DNA of 64,000 bases, taken from positions 64,141 to 128,140 of the forward strand of contig NZ_LMUQ01000012.1 in the NCBI RefSeq assembly GCF_009765865.1. The letters are read 5' to 3'. Of the stretch, positions 52,832 through 60,893 are shown piece after piece; the stretch's first letter is position 1; each line of letters starts with the position of its first letter. A model generated the notes under the pieces. That model had not been told where the DNA came from. It was given only the letters and a program-made list of their open reading frames with translations, and did no database searches. This DNA is from Acidisoma sp. L85. GTDB taxonomy: Bacteria > Pseudomonadota > Alphaproteobacteria > Acetobacterales > Acetobacteraceae. The translations under genes were made by a program, and so were the position numbers.

Positions 52832-53155
52832 CTAATTCGAAGCGATAAGTTCGCCCAACTCAGTCGCTATACCTGGAACTGGCGGGGCTTCGTGTTGCCG
52901 AGCAAAGCGATGTAGTTCTCCTCTAACACGTCGATAATGGGTACTGTTTTCCAGCCGCAGCGTAAACTCGACGCTCGCCAGCCGTTTGCCCATCCACACC
53001 TGTTCTTTGAGTATCCGTCTGATTTCCGTGGGCAGATCCAGTCGCCTCTTTCTGCTCTCGACGAGGTGGCCCTCGAATCTGGCGGTTGCCGCCCGTTCCG
53101 TTCGGGGCCTCGCATTGCTTCGAGGCAAGTTGGAAATTGAACTTTTGCTGGCCAT
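52832..53155 (-). CDS. Small hypothetical protein 3 in the hpnG-shc islet
   Basis: A 107-residue basic protein starting MASKSSISNLPRSNARP. GAAAGAG lies about 10 bases before the ATG. The disordered, Arg-rich first 35 residues are followed by a charged helical and strand region (EIRRILKEQVWMGKRLASVEF) and a hydrophobic C-terminus (VPGIATELGELIASN). No family is recognised. Confidence 0.5.
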   Translation of the reverse strand: MASKSSISNLPRSNARPRTERAATARFEGHLVESRKRRLDLPTEIRRILKEQVWMGKRLASVEFTLRLENSTHYRRVRGELHRFARQHEAPPVPGIATELGELIASN

Positions 53156-53220
53156 GTTCAAGCTCTTTCACTTTCGGCGCACTGGCCGTGGATGGAGACG
53201 ACCCTTCAGGTTAGTTGCGT

Positions 53221-53243
53221 CGCGCCGCCGCGCACGCGGCGCG
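53221..53243 (-). terminator. GC-rich hairpin between small genes 3 and 4
   Basis: CGCGCCGC and GCGGCGCG form an 8-bp stem with a 7-base loop, 70 bases after the stop of the 87-residue gene on the minus strand. It may separate the two-gene unit upstream from gene 3. Confidence 0.4.
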
Positions 53244-53314
53244 CATTCACTCAGCGTCTCCGTCTTGGATCGCCAAGGCTTTTTCCGATGGGCGGTTGCT
53301 CGTCTTGCATGACG

Positions 53315-53578
53315 TTATGGGCAATTAGCTCGCAGTCTCTCGACCTCCTCCCGAAGTTTCCTGATTCGCTCTTTCAATAGAAACTGGTTCTTCAGGATGG
53401 CTTCGAGCGCCTTGGGGTAATTAAGTTCGGGCTTCCTGGAATTGACGATCGGTGGGCTGCGTAACTCCGACAGCGGGATCGGCGTCGGACCCTGCCTTCG
53501 GACTTCGAAACGCTCGCCAGGCCCCTGCACCAGCGCGATGGCTCGTGAGTTCGGATCGATTGGCTTAATCTCATTCAT
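53315..53578 (-). CDS. Small hypothetical protein 4 in the hpnG-shc islet
   Basis: An 87-residue protein starting MNEIKPIDPNSRAIALV. Residues 1-50 are Pro-rich (QGPTPIPLSELRSPPIV). Residues 53-84 form a likely coiled coil (LEAILKNQFLLKERIRKLREE). Its ATG overlaps the stop of the upstream repeat protein (ATGA), and GGAGG lies 11 bases before it, so the two are coupled. No family recognised. Confidence 0.6.
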   Translation of the reverse strand: MNEIKPIDPNSRAIALVQGPGERFEVRRQGPTPIPLSELRSPPIVNSRKPELNYPKALEAILKNQFLLKERIRKLREEVERLRANCP

Positions 53579-54189
53579 GATGTTTTCGCCCTCCGGCCGA
53601 GATTTTTAATAAGCGTAAAGACCTCGAGCGTGTGGTCATCTTCGAGCACACCTGGAGCGAGGGGGTCGGTAAATTCGGCATAGTTCCGGTGGTTAGGGAC
53701 CGTCGCGTGGTGTGACGGCCTGTGTCTCGAATGAGTAGATGATGGCGTGACCGGCGACTCGGCCCGAGTTGGCTGGTGCCTATGGTGATGCGGGGCAACG
53801 GTGGGTGTTGGCTGTGGGTTGGCCGGATGTCGCGTCGGTTCGATGACTGTGCCGCGGGTCACAAGCGGCGCAGGCGCGGGCTGGGCGACTATGACGTGGG
53901 TTCTAAGGTGGGCAGGTACCGGCTTGGGCTGGGCAACTGTGACCTGGGTTCCAAGGCGGGCAGGTACCGGCTTGGGCTGGGCAACTGTGACCTGGGTTCT
54001 AAGGCGGGCAGGTACCGGCTTGCGCGGGTCAAAATGAACGTGGACGCAATGGTGATGATTGAGGTGAATCAACGGCGGAAGAAACCGCCGTCCTCGTCGG
54101 GCCAGATCAAACGGCGGCGACGGCGCGTCACTCTGCGAAGAGTTCCCTGGAAGCATTTGCAGACGCATTTGCGGAGATATGGCCGACAT
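53575..54189 (-). CDS. His/Pro-rich hypothetical protein with 16-residue tandem repeats
   Basis: A 204-residue protein starting MSAISPQMRLQMLPGN. AAGGA lies 7 bases before ATG 54189. Three copies of a 16-residue unit (consensus KPVPARLRTQVTVAQP) occupy about residues 56-103. A His/Pro/Ser-rich stretch (TVAPHHHRHQPTRAESPV) and a C-terminal module (EDDHTLEVFTLIKNLGRR) follow. Most of the chain should be disordered. It is the first gene of a coupled pair with the coiled-coil gene. Base composition is mixed: GC-rich in the repeats, AT-rich at the ends. Function is unknown. Confidence 0.55.
   Translation of the reverse strand: MSAISPQMRLQMLPGNSSQSDAPSPPFDLARRGRRFLPPLIHLNHHHCVHVHFDPRKPVPARLRTQVTVAQPKPVPARLGTQVTVAQPKPVPAHLRTHVIVAQPAPAPLVTRGTVIEPTRHPANPQPTPTVAPHHHRHQPTRAESPVTPSSTHSRHRPSHHATVPNHRNYAEFTDPLAPGVLEDDHTLEVFTLIKNLGRRAKTS
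53881..54024. repeat. 48-bp tandem repeat, three copies
   Basis: Three direct copies (53881-53928, 53929-53976, 53977-54024) differ at only a few positions and keep the reading frame of the minus-strand gene (48 = 16 codons). A degenerate partial copy precedes them. The near-identity shows recent expansion, and copy number may vary between strains. Confidence 0.88.
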
Positions 54190-54656
54190 GATCTTTCCTT
54201 CCTTCGGCAGTTGCGAGGATCGCGGCAACTGCCTCGACAGGCGGTCGCAACCCGGTTTGGTCGTCGGTCCGCTTTTCCGCTCGGATTGTTGAAAATGCGT
54301 AAAAATTGGTGGGAGGCGAAATGAGAGATATACCAGCCGGCACCATGCAGGTTCGCTACCTGCCGCTCACGGTTAATTAGTGATTCAGAAAACCAACGTC
54401 ATGCTCACAGTGCTTTCCATTGAACAACGAAAATTGTTTTGATACTGAATCCAACGCTATTCTGGCTGCTACTCGATAAAAACTCCGCAACGATTAGCGC
54501 GTGGCAGCAGAATACGGGAATGTCGACCCAGACCCGAATGAGATCGCTCCATAGTCAGAATAATACCGTCCCTGGTATGGACGATTTTTAATATTTTAGT
54601 GGATCGAAAACGAAATGGTCGAGGCGGCTCAGAGGCTCGAGTCGGCTAATTCCGCG
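54190..54656. other. AT-rich gap between shc and the small-gene islet
   Basis: A 467-base stretch, markedly AT-rich from 54290 to 54610. It must hold the shc 3' end and the promoter of the repeat-protein gene (minus strand). No hexamer pair is convincing, no RNA gene is recognised and no terminator with a T-run is seen. Confidence 0.5.
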
Positions 54657-56603
54657 TCAGAACCCGTAAGCGACCTGCCGGCTATTGGCCTGACGAAGGT
54701 TGCGGAAGCGCGCCATCGCCAGCAACGGGAAGAACAGCCGGTAGCCGTGGTACTTGAGGTAGAAAACCTTCGGGAATCCGACCGCGTTGTAGGGCGCCTC
54801 GTCCCACTCCCCGTCGGCCTTCTGCTGGCTCGCGAGCCAGGCGACGCCGCGTGCCACCGCGGGATGCTCCGCCTCCCCGGCCGCCATCAGGCCGAGCACC
54901 GCCCAGGCGGTCTGGCTGGGCAGGCTGTCGGTGTATTCGCCCGGCGGTGCGCCCTCGTAGCTCGCGCAATCCTCGCCCCAGCCGCCTTCCGGCCGCTGAC
55001 GGGCGAGCAGCCAGGCGACCGCCCGCTCGACCATCGGGTCCTCGCGCGGCACGCCGGCGGCATTGAGCGCGCAGAGCACCGACCAGGTGCCGTAGATATA
55101 ATTGGTGCCCCAGCGGCCGAACCAGCAGCCAGCCGCCTCCTGCTCCCGCCGCAAATAGTCGAGCGCGCGGTCGATCACCGGCCGGTCCTCGGCATGGCCG
55201 AGCTGGCCGAGGAAGGACACGCAACGCGCCGTCACATCGGCAGTTGGCGGGTCGAGCAACGCGCCGTGATCGGCAAAGGGGATGTGATTGAGGAAATCGT
55301 GGTCGTTATCGGCGTCGAACGCGCCCCAGCCGCCGCCCCGGCTCTGCATGCCGATGACCCATTGCCGGGCCAGCTCGATCGACGCCTCATGCGCCGGATC
55401 GCCCTGGCGGTGCAGCAACATGCCGATTACGGCGGTGTCATCCACATCGGGGTAGTGGTCGTTGTTATACTGGAACGCCCAGCCGCCGGGCGGCGCGTCG
55501 GGCCGCGTTTCGGCCCAGTCGCCGCGCACCTGAGTGATCTGTCGGGCCCGCAGCCAATCGCAGGCGGCATCGACCTCGGCCGTCGCGGCACCGCGCGCTT
55601 CGGCCACCGCGTGGCCTGCCAGGCCCGTATCCCAGATCGGCGAGAGGCAGGGCTGGCAATAGACTTCACCCGCCTCATCGCCCTCATGCAGCAGCTTGCG
55701 GACAGATTCCCAGGCGATGGCGTGCTGCGGATGGTCGGCCGGATAGCCCAGCGCGTCATACATCATCACGCTATTGGCCATGGCGGGGTAGATCGCCCCA
55801 AGCCCGTCCTCGCCATTCAGCCGCTCACCCACCCAGGCGACGGCCTGGTCGATGCAGCGCTGACGGTTGCCTTTGACGAAATGCGGCTCCAGCGGTTGCA
55901 GCACCGCATCCACCGCCTTGAAGAAGCGGCCCCAGCCGTTGCGATAGGGACCGCGAATCCAATCCCGCACCTGCTCGGGCGGCGTCACGAAGAGCTCGGA
56001 AATCGTGATGCCGCGCGGGTTACGGGCCTTGGGCTTCAGCGCCATCAGCACCAGCAGCGGCACGATCACCGTGCGGGACCAGTAACTCACCTTCAGCAGA
56101 TGGAAGGGGAACCAGCGCGGCAGGCTCATGATCTCGACCGGCATGACCGGCACCGCACGCCACGGCACCTCACCGAACAAGGCGAGCTGGATGCGGGTAA
56201 AGACATTGGTCCGCTCGGCCCCGCCCGCCGCGAGGATCGCTTGGCGCGCCCGCACCATATGCGGCGCGTCCGGATCGTCGCCGAGTGCCTTGAGCGCGAA
56301 ATACGCCTTCACGCTGGCGGAAATGTTGAAAGCGCCCGCGTGATAGAGCGGCCAGCCTCCATGGGCGCCCTGGATGCGCCGGAGATAGAGGCCGATCTTG
56401 GCCTCCAGCACCGGGTCGATGCGGTCGAGGTAATGCTCCAGCAGGACATATTCCGCCGGGATCGTCGCATCCGCCTCCAGCTCGAACACCCAATGGCCAT
56501 CGGGATTCTGGCGGTGCAGCAGTGCCTGCTCGGCCCGGCCGATGGCCTCGCTGAGGCTTTCGGTGGTCACGGCGGCGGTCATCGGGGCGAGATCATGCGG
56601 CAT
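54657..56603 (-). CDS. shc: Squalene-hopene cyclase
   Basis: A 648-residue terpene cyclase (HpnF) on the inner membrane that turns squalene into hopene and hopanol. The catalytic acid motif DVDDT lies at residues 386-390. Several QW-type repeats are visible (for example GGWGAFDAD and EGGWGEDC). ATG 56603 starts MPHDLAPMTAAVTT, eight bases after the hpnE stop. It is last gene of hpnA-B-C-D-E-shc. Confidence 0.97.
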   Translation of the reverse strand: MPHDLAPMTAAVTTESLSEAIGRAEQALLHRQNPDGHWVFELEADATIPAEYVLLEHYLDRIDPVLEAKIGLYLRRIQGAHGGWPLYHAGAFNISASVKAYFALKALGDDPDAPHMVRARQAILAAGGAERTNVFTRIQLALFGEVPWRAVPVMPVEIMSLPRWFPFHLLKVSYWSRTVIVPLLVLMALKPKARNPRGITISELFVTPPEQVRDWIRGPYRNGWGRFFKAVDAVLQPLEPHFVKGNRQRCIDQAVAWVGERLNGEDGLGAIYPAMANSVMMYDALGYPADHPQHAIAWESVRKLLHEGDEAGEVYCQPCLSPIWDTGLAGHAVAEARGAATAEVDAACDWLRARQITQVRGDWAETRPDAPPGGWAFQYNNDHYPDVDDTAVIGMLLHRQGDPAHEASIELARQWVIGMQSRGGGWGAFDADNDHDFLNHIPFADHGALLDPPTADVTARCVSFLGQLGHAEDRPVIDRALDYLRREQEAAGCWFGRWGTNYIYGTWSVLCALNAAGVPREDPMVERAVAWLLARQRPEGGWGEDCASYEGAPPGEYTDSLPSQTAWAVLGLMAAGEAEHPAVARGVAWLASQQKADGEWDEAPYNAVGFPKVFYLKYHGYRLFFPLLAMARFRNLRQANSRQVAYGF

Positions 56604-56610
56604 GGCGAAT

Positions 56611-57867
56611 TTAATTATGCCGTAATATCTGCGCGGCGGCCACATCGCCGGAGCGGATGGCACCCTCAATCGTGGCGGGCAGCCCCGTCGCTGTCCAATC
56701 GCCGGCAAGCGCCAGGTTAGCGAGCCCGCTGCCACCGGCAGCCGGGCGGCGCCTCTCCTGGTCAGCGGTAGCGGCGAAAGTCGCGCGCTTCTCCTTGACG
56801 ACGCGCCAGGCGGGCAGCGCCTCCGGCAGGCCGGGAAGCGCGGCACGGACATCGGGCCAGGTCAGTTCCGCCAGCTGCTCCGGCGTCTCGTCCACCAGCC
56901 GGTTGGCGGCGCTGATGGTGATCGAGAGGACGCCGTTCTTCACGAAAACCCATTCGGCGACACCGCCGACGATGCCGACGAAGAGCGCCTCTGGCGGAGG
57001 CGGCGGTGCCTCGGCCAGGAAATGGACGTTCACGATCGCCTCGAAAGCATCCGGCGCGACGAGGCCCGGCAGCAGATCCGCCGCCACCGGTGCCGGCACA
57101 GCCAGCACCACGGCATCCCCTGCGCCGACTATCACCGGCCCGTCGGCGAAGATCAGCCGCGTCACCCTGCCCTGCTCGGCCTCGATCGCCTGCAGCCGCC
57201 GCCCGGTACGGGTCTCGGCACCATGCGCGGCAAGCCAGGCGATCGCCGGATCGATGAAGCTCTCGGAGAGACCGTCGCGCGGCACCAGGGGCCTGCAGGC
57301 TTGGCCTCCGCGTGTCAGCGTCTCCGCCACCACGGCCTGTAAGAGCGAAGCGAGCCCTGTCTCTGGCGGCGTGTTGAGCGAGGCGATGGCGAGCGGTTCG
57401 AGCAATCGACGATACAACGTCCCGCTGCCGCCGATGGCCTCTGCGACTGACCCCCGAGCGCCGCGCAGCCGAAGCAGCGCGAGGTAGTCGCCCGGCCGAG
57501 TGCCCGGCACGCGGGCGCCCGCATCGAAGAGCCACCAGGGGAGCCGCCCTCGGCTCAGCCGCAGCACCCAGCGCGCCCCATCGGCGCGGTCAACAAAGGG
57601 AAAAACCGGGTCGCGCGGGCCGACCATGCTGTTACTCGCGCCGATCCGCGCGAGATAAGCCGCTGCCGCCCGGTTGCCCGACAGCAGCAGGTGATTGCCG
57701 TTGTCGATCCGCCGTCCGAGGCTGCGGTCGAAATAGCTGCGGCAGCGTCCACCAGCCGCGGGGCCGGCCTCATGCAGCGTCACCCGCCCCCCGGCCTCCA
57801 CCAGCCGCATCGCCGCTTCCAGGCCCGCGAGGCCAGCGCCGATGATGTGGATATGGCTCGCGGTCAC
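56611..57867 (-). CDS. hpnE: Squalene-forming FAD oxidoreductase HpnE
   Basis: A 418-residue flavoprotein that reduces hydroxysqualene to squalene in the HpnCDE route. The FAD motif IIGAGLAGLEAAMRL lies at residues 8-22. GRCRSYFDRSLGRRIDNGNHLL near residue 45 is a family block, and the C-terminal LALAGDWTATGLPATIEGA binds flavin. The GTG at 57867 is chosen because the further upstream frame translates repeat copy C. No Shine-Dalgarno is clear. Confidence 0.93.
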   Translation of the reverse strand: MTASHIHIIGAGLAGLEAAMRLVEAGGRVTLHEAGPAAGGRCRSYFDRSLGRRIDNGNHLLLSGNRAAAAYLARIGASNSMVGPRDPVFPFVDRADGARWVLRLSRGRLPWWLFDAGARVPGTRPGDYLALLRLRGARGSVAEAIGGSGTLYRRLLEPLAIASLNTPPETGLASLLQAVVAETLTRGGQACRPLVPRDGLSESFIDPAIAWLAAHGAETRTGRRLQAIEAEQGRVTRLIFADGPVIVGAGDAVVLAVPAPVAADLLPGLVAPDAFEAIVNVHFLAEAPPPPPEALFVGIVGGVAEWVFVKNGVLSITISAANRLVDETPEQLAELTWPDVRAALPGLPEALPAWRVVKEKRATFAATADQERRRPAAGGSGLANLALAGDWTATGLPATIEGAIRSGDVAAAQILRHN

Positions 57868-57889
57868 GCGGGGTTGCCGCCACCCAAGA

Positions 57890-57968
57890 ACCCACCCCCA
57901 ACCCCTCCCTTGCAGGGAGGGGTGAAGACAGAAGCTCCCCTCCCTCCAAGGAAGGGGCTGGGGGTGGG
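57890..57968. repeat. Nested palindromic repeat, copy C (hpnD/hpnE gap)
   Basis: A 79-base unit from ACCCACCCCC to GGGGGTGGGT with inner hairpins CCCCTCCCT-tgc-AGGGAGGGG and a slightly decayed second one. Same architecture as copies A and B. It fills the 124-base gap between hpnD and hpnE, and its translation gives a false N-terminal extension of HpnE. Confidence 0.88.
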
Positions 57969-57991
57969 TCCGCTCAGGTGCCACCGCAACC

Positions 57992-58864
57992 TCAAGCGGT
58001 CATCACCTTCACCGCGAACCACAGCTTCAGCCAAGTCGGCAGACTCACCCGCTCCGCAGGCCGCGCGAAGCCCGTCCGCTCCATCCGTGTCAGCAAAGCC
58101 CGATAAGGCGCCGCCATGATGCGCGCGGGCTTGATCGCGCGCTGATCGCATTGCGCCATCGCCTCCTCGGCACCGCGATAATGGTCGCGCGCCAAAGCCG
58201 CGACGCGCTTGCACAGAGCAGGCAAACCCGGCGAGGTCAGCGCCGCCGCCGGATTGGGCGGCACCCCCGCCTCCGCCAGCCACTCGCGCGGCAGATAAAG
58301 CCGCGACCGCTCGGCATCCTCGGCAAGGTCGCGCAGGATATTCGTGAGTTGCAGCGCCCGCCCGAGGTTATACGCCACCCGGTCCGCCGCCGCCGAAGCA
58401 TCACCGAAGGCCCGCACCGCCAGCCGCCCCACGGCACTCGCCACGCGGTCGCAATACAGGTCGAGCGTCGCCAGGGACGGCGCCACGATCTCTCGCTCGG
58501 CATCCATCTGCATGCCGTCGATGATCGCCAGGAAATCGGGAATGCGTAGATCGTAAGCGCGATAGGCCCGCAGCAGCACCCGGCTCACCGCCTCATCGGC
58601 GCGGCCGTCGGCCAGAGAATTGACGCGCTCGCGCCAGCCATCCAGCGCCTCCCGCTTGGCGACCAAGGCGCCGGGCTCATCCGCGATGTCATCGACCACG
58701 CGGCAGAAGGCGTAGATGGCATAGACCGCCGCGCGCCGCTCCGGCGGCAGCATCCGCATGCCATGGTAGAAGGACGAGCCGGACTTCCGCACCAGGGTCT
58801 CGATTGCCGTGAGGTCAGCGGGTGCCGCGCCCAGCGGCGGCGTCTGCAGATCGGCGAGGCTCAT
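57992..58864 (-). CDS. hpnD: Presqualene diphosphate synthase HpnD
   Basis: A 290-residue trans-isoprenyl synthase condensing two farnesyl diphosphates to presqualene diphosphate. The first Asp-rich motif is FCRVVDDIADEPG near residue 53, the second lies in YNLGRALQLTNILRDLAEDAERSRLYLP near residues 164-191. SFYHGMRMLPPERR is the family start. Its ATG overlaps the hpnC stop (ATGA). Confidence 0.95.
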   Translation of the reverse strand: MSLADLQTPPLGAAPADLTAIETLVRKSGSSFYHGMRMLPPERRAAVYAIYAFCRVVDDIADEPGALVAKREALDGWRERVNSLADGRADEAVSRVLLRAYRAYDLRIPDFLAIIDGMQMDAEREIVAPSLATLDLYCDRVASAVGRLAVRAFGDASAAADRVAYNLGRALQLTNILRDLAEDAERSRLYLPREWLAEAGVPPNPAAALTSPGLPALCKRVAALARDHYRGAEEAMAQCDQRAIKPARIMAAPYRALLTRMERTGFARPAERVSLPTWLKLWFAVKVMTA

Positions 58865-59697
58865 GCGAAGGCGCCGAGACCGCCGAGCATCGCCGCCAGC
58901 GCATCGGTCCGGGTTAGCTTAACGCGTCGCGCCAAAGGATCGCCCTGCCGCAATCGTCGGGCCAGCCGTCGCGCCAGGCCATTGATGACCGCAGTCTCGA
59001 TCCGCAGCCGCCGAGACCGGACGCGGCGCGGCAAAGCGGCGCCCTCCCGGTTGAGCGCATCGCAATGGTCGAGCAGCATCGCGAAAACCCGCCGCAGCGC
59101 TGGCGTCTCAGCCGAGGCCTGTACCGCGTTCACGTCGAGACCAGCGCCGCGCAGCATATCCTCGGGCAGGTAGCTGCGGTTCAGATCGCGGAAATCCTTC
59201 TGGCAGTCCTGCAAATGGTTGAGCACCTGCAGCGAGGCACAAAGCGCATCCGACGGCGCATGGGTCTCAATCGATTCGCCATGCAGGTCGAGCACGTAGC
59301 GGCCCACGGGCATGGCGGAGAAGCGGCAGTATTCCAGCAACTCCCCCCAATCGGCGTAGCGCAGCTTGGTGGCGTCCTGGCGGAAGGCGATCAGCAGGTC
59401 GGTCGCATGGCCGGGATTGACTCCGGTCTCGGCCAGGCTGGCGCGCAAGGCAGTCGCGCTCGGGGCGCCGCCGGTGCGGGCGCCGAGTAGCACCGCCTCC
59501 ATGATGTCGAGCCGCGCCACTTTGTCCTCCGGCGTGAGGTCCGGGCTATCGGCGATATCGTCGGCGTTGCGGGCGAAGGCGTAATAGGCGTGGACGTGAC
59601 GGCGGAGATTCTTGCGGATCAGCACCGAGCCTACCGGGAAATTCTCGTCGCCACGGTTCTTGCCGGACCAGGTCTCGACGTTCTCGCTCTCAGCCAT
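58861..59697 (-). CDS. hpnC: Hydroxysqualene synthase HpnC
   Basis: A 278-residue squalene/phytoene synthase-fold enzyme converting presqualene diphosphate to hydroxysqualene. YYAFARNADDIADSPDL near residue 38 is the first Asp motif, and LQDCQKDFRDLNRSYLPEDML near residue 160 the second. DENFPVGSVLIRKNLR near the start is typical of HpnC. It overlaps hpnB upstream and hpnD downstream. Confidence 0.95.
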   Translation of the reverse strand: MAESENVETWSGKNRGDENFPVGSVLIRKNLRRHVHAYYAFARNADDIADSPDLTPEDKVARLDIMEAVLLGARTGGAPSATALRASLAETGVNPGHATDLLIAFRQDATKLRYADWGELLEYCRFSAMPVGRYVLDLHGESIETHAPSDALCASLQVLNHLQDCQKDFRDLNRSYLPEDMLRGAGLDVNAVQASAETPALRRVFAMLLDHCDALNREGAALPRRVRSRRLRIETAVINGLARRLARRLRQGDPLARRVKLTRTDALAAMLGGLGAFA

Positions 59698-60817
59698 AGA
59701 CCCGATTCTTCCATGTCACGCTGCGGCCGCGCAGATGGTTGACCGCGGAACCGACCGTCGCCGCCATGTAGAACAAGGCGATGAGCGGCAGGAAGGGGGC
59801 CCAGAGCGGGGTCAGACCATAGCGCCGCAGGCTGGGCAGGAAGCTGCCAGCCATCAGCACCCAGGCCGCCAGCCCGCACCAGCGGGTCGCGCCATGGCCG
59901 AACAGCGCGGCGGCGGGCGGCAGCAGCCAGACCAGCAGCATGCCGAAGATGGTGCCCGCTAGCAGCAACGGCGAGAACTTCAGCTGGACATAGGCGGTGC
60001 GCGCGATCATCGCCCAGATGTCGCGCCAATGCGGATAGAGCCGGATCGACTTCGCCCGTTTCGTGTGGCCGAGCCAGATGCGGCCGCCACCGCTCTTCAC
60101 CAGACTGCCGACCGCCACGTCATCGATCATAGCGCCCCGCACCGCCGCGATGCCGCCCATGCGCTCGATCGCCCGGCGGCGCAGCATGATGGTGCCGCCC
60201 GCCGCCGCGCCCTGGCGATGGCGCGGATCCGCCGACCGACCGAAGGGGTAGAGCAGCTGGAAGAAATAGACGAAGGCGGGCACCAGCGCCCGCTCGGCGA
60301 AGCTCTCGCAGTTGAGCAGCACCATCTCGGAGACGAGGTCGAGATCCCCCGCCTCCGCCTTGGCCGCCAGCCGCGCCACATGATCCGGCTGATGCGCGAT
60401 ATCGGCATCCGTCAGCAGCACCAGCGGCGCGGTCGTCACGCCGAGGCCCTGATGCACCGCCCAGAGCTTGCCGCTCCAGCCCTCCGGCTTGGGCATGCCG
60501 GTGATGACGGTCAACGGATGCGGTGCCCCCTCCGCCGCCTGGCGCGCCAAATCCGCGGTGCCGTCAGAACTGCCGTCATCGACCAGGATGACACGTAGCC
60601 GAGCGCCGCCGGGCAGCACCTGCCGCGTTAGGGAGCCGATGGCGGCGGCGATGGTCGGCGCCTCGTCCCGCGCAGGCACAACGACATCGACCGCCGGCAA
60701 CACCACCCCGGCCGCAACCGGCGGCAGGATCGGTCCGGCCTGCCAGTAACGGCCATGGAACAGGATAAGGCCGATCCAAACGGCCAAAGCGAGCATGGTG
60801 AAGGCGAGCGGGATCAT
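59690..60817 (-). CDS. hpnB: Hopanoid-associated glycosyltransferase HpnB
   Basis: A 375-residue GT2 protein with an N-terminal membrane anchor (MIPLAFTMLALAVWIGLIL). The catalytic region holds VDVVVPARDEAPTIAAAI and LVDDGSSDGTADLA, then LLTDADIAHQPDH, and C-terminal transmembrane helices follow. Its exact acceptor is not established in the literature I know. It follows hpnA by 76 bases and overlaps hpnC. Confidence 0.92.
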   Translation of the reverse strand: MIPLAFTMLALAVWIGLILFHGRYWQAGPILPPVAAGVVLPAVDVVVPARDEAPTIAAAIGSLTRQVLPGGARLRVILVDDGSSDGTADLARQAAEGAPHPLTVITGMPKPEGWSGKLWAVHQGLGVTTAPLVLLTDADIAHQPDHVARLAAKAEAGDLDLVSEMVLLNCESFAERALVPAFVYFFQLLYPFGRSADPRHRQGAAAGGTIMLRRRAIERMGGIAAVRGAMIDDVAVGSLVKSGGGRIWLGHTKRAKSIRLYPHWRDIWAMIARTAYVQLKFSPLLLAGTIFGMLLVWLLPPAAALFGHGATRWCGLAAWVLMAGSFLPSLRRYGLTPLWAPFLPLIALFYMAATVGSAVNHLRGRSVTWKNRVYG

Positions 60818-60893
60818 CACCGGCCGAGATAGCCTCTCCCCGCCGCTCCGTCGACATCCTGCGGCGCGACAGAAGCGGGCAAGCGCCGGGAGG

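Noticed and set aside
53881-54024. Possible CRISPR-like array
   Set aside because: The copies are contiguous 48-bp direct repeats with no spacers, inside a coding frame.
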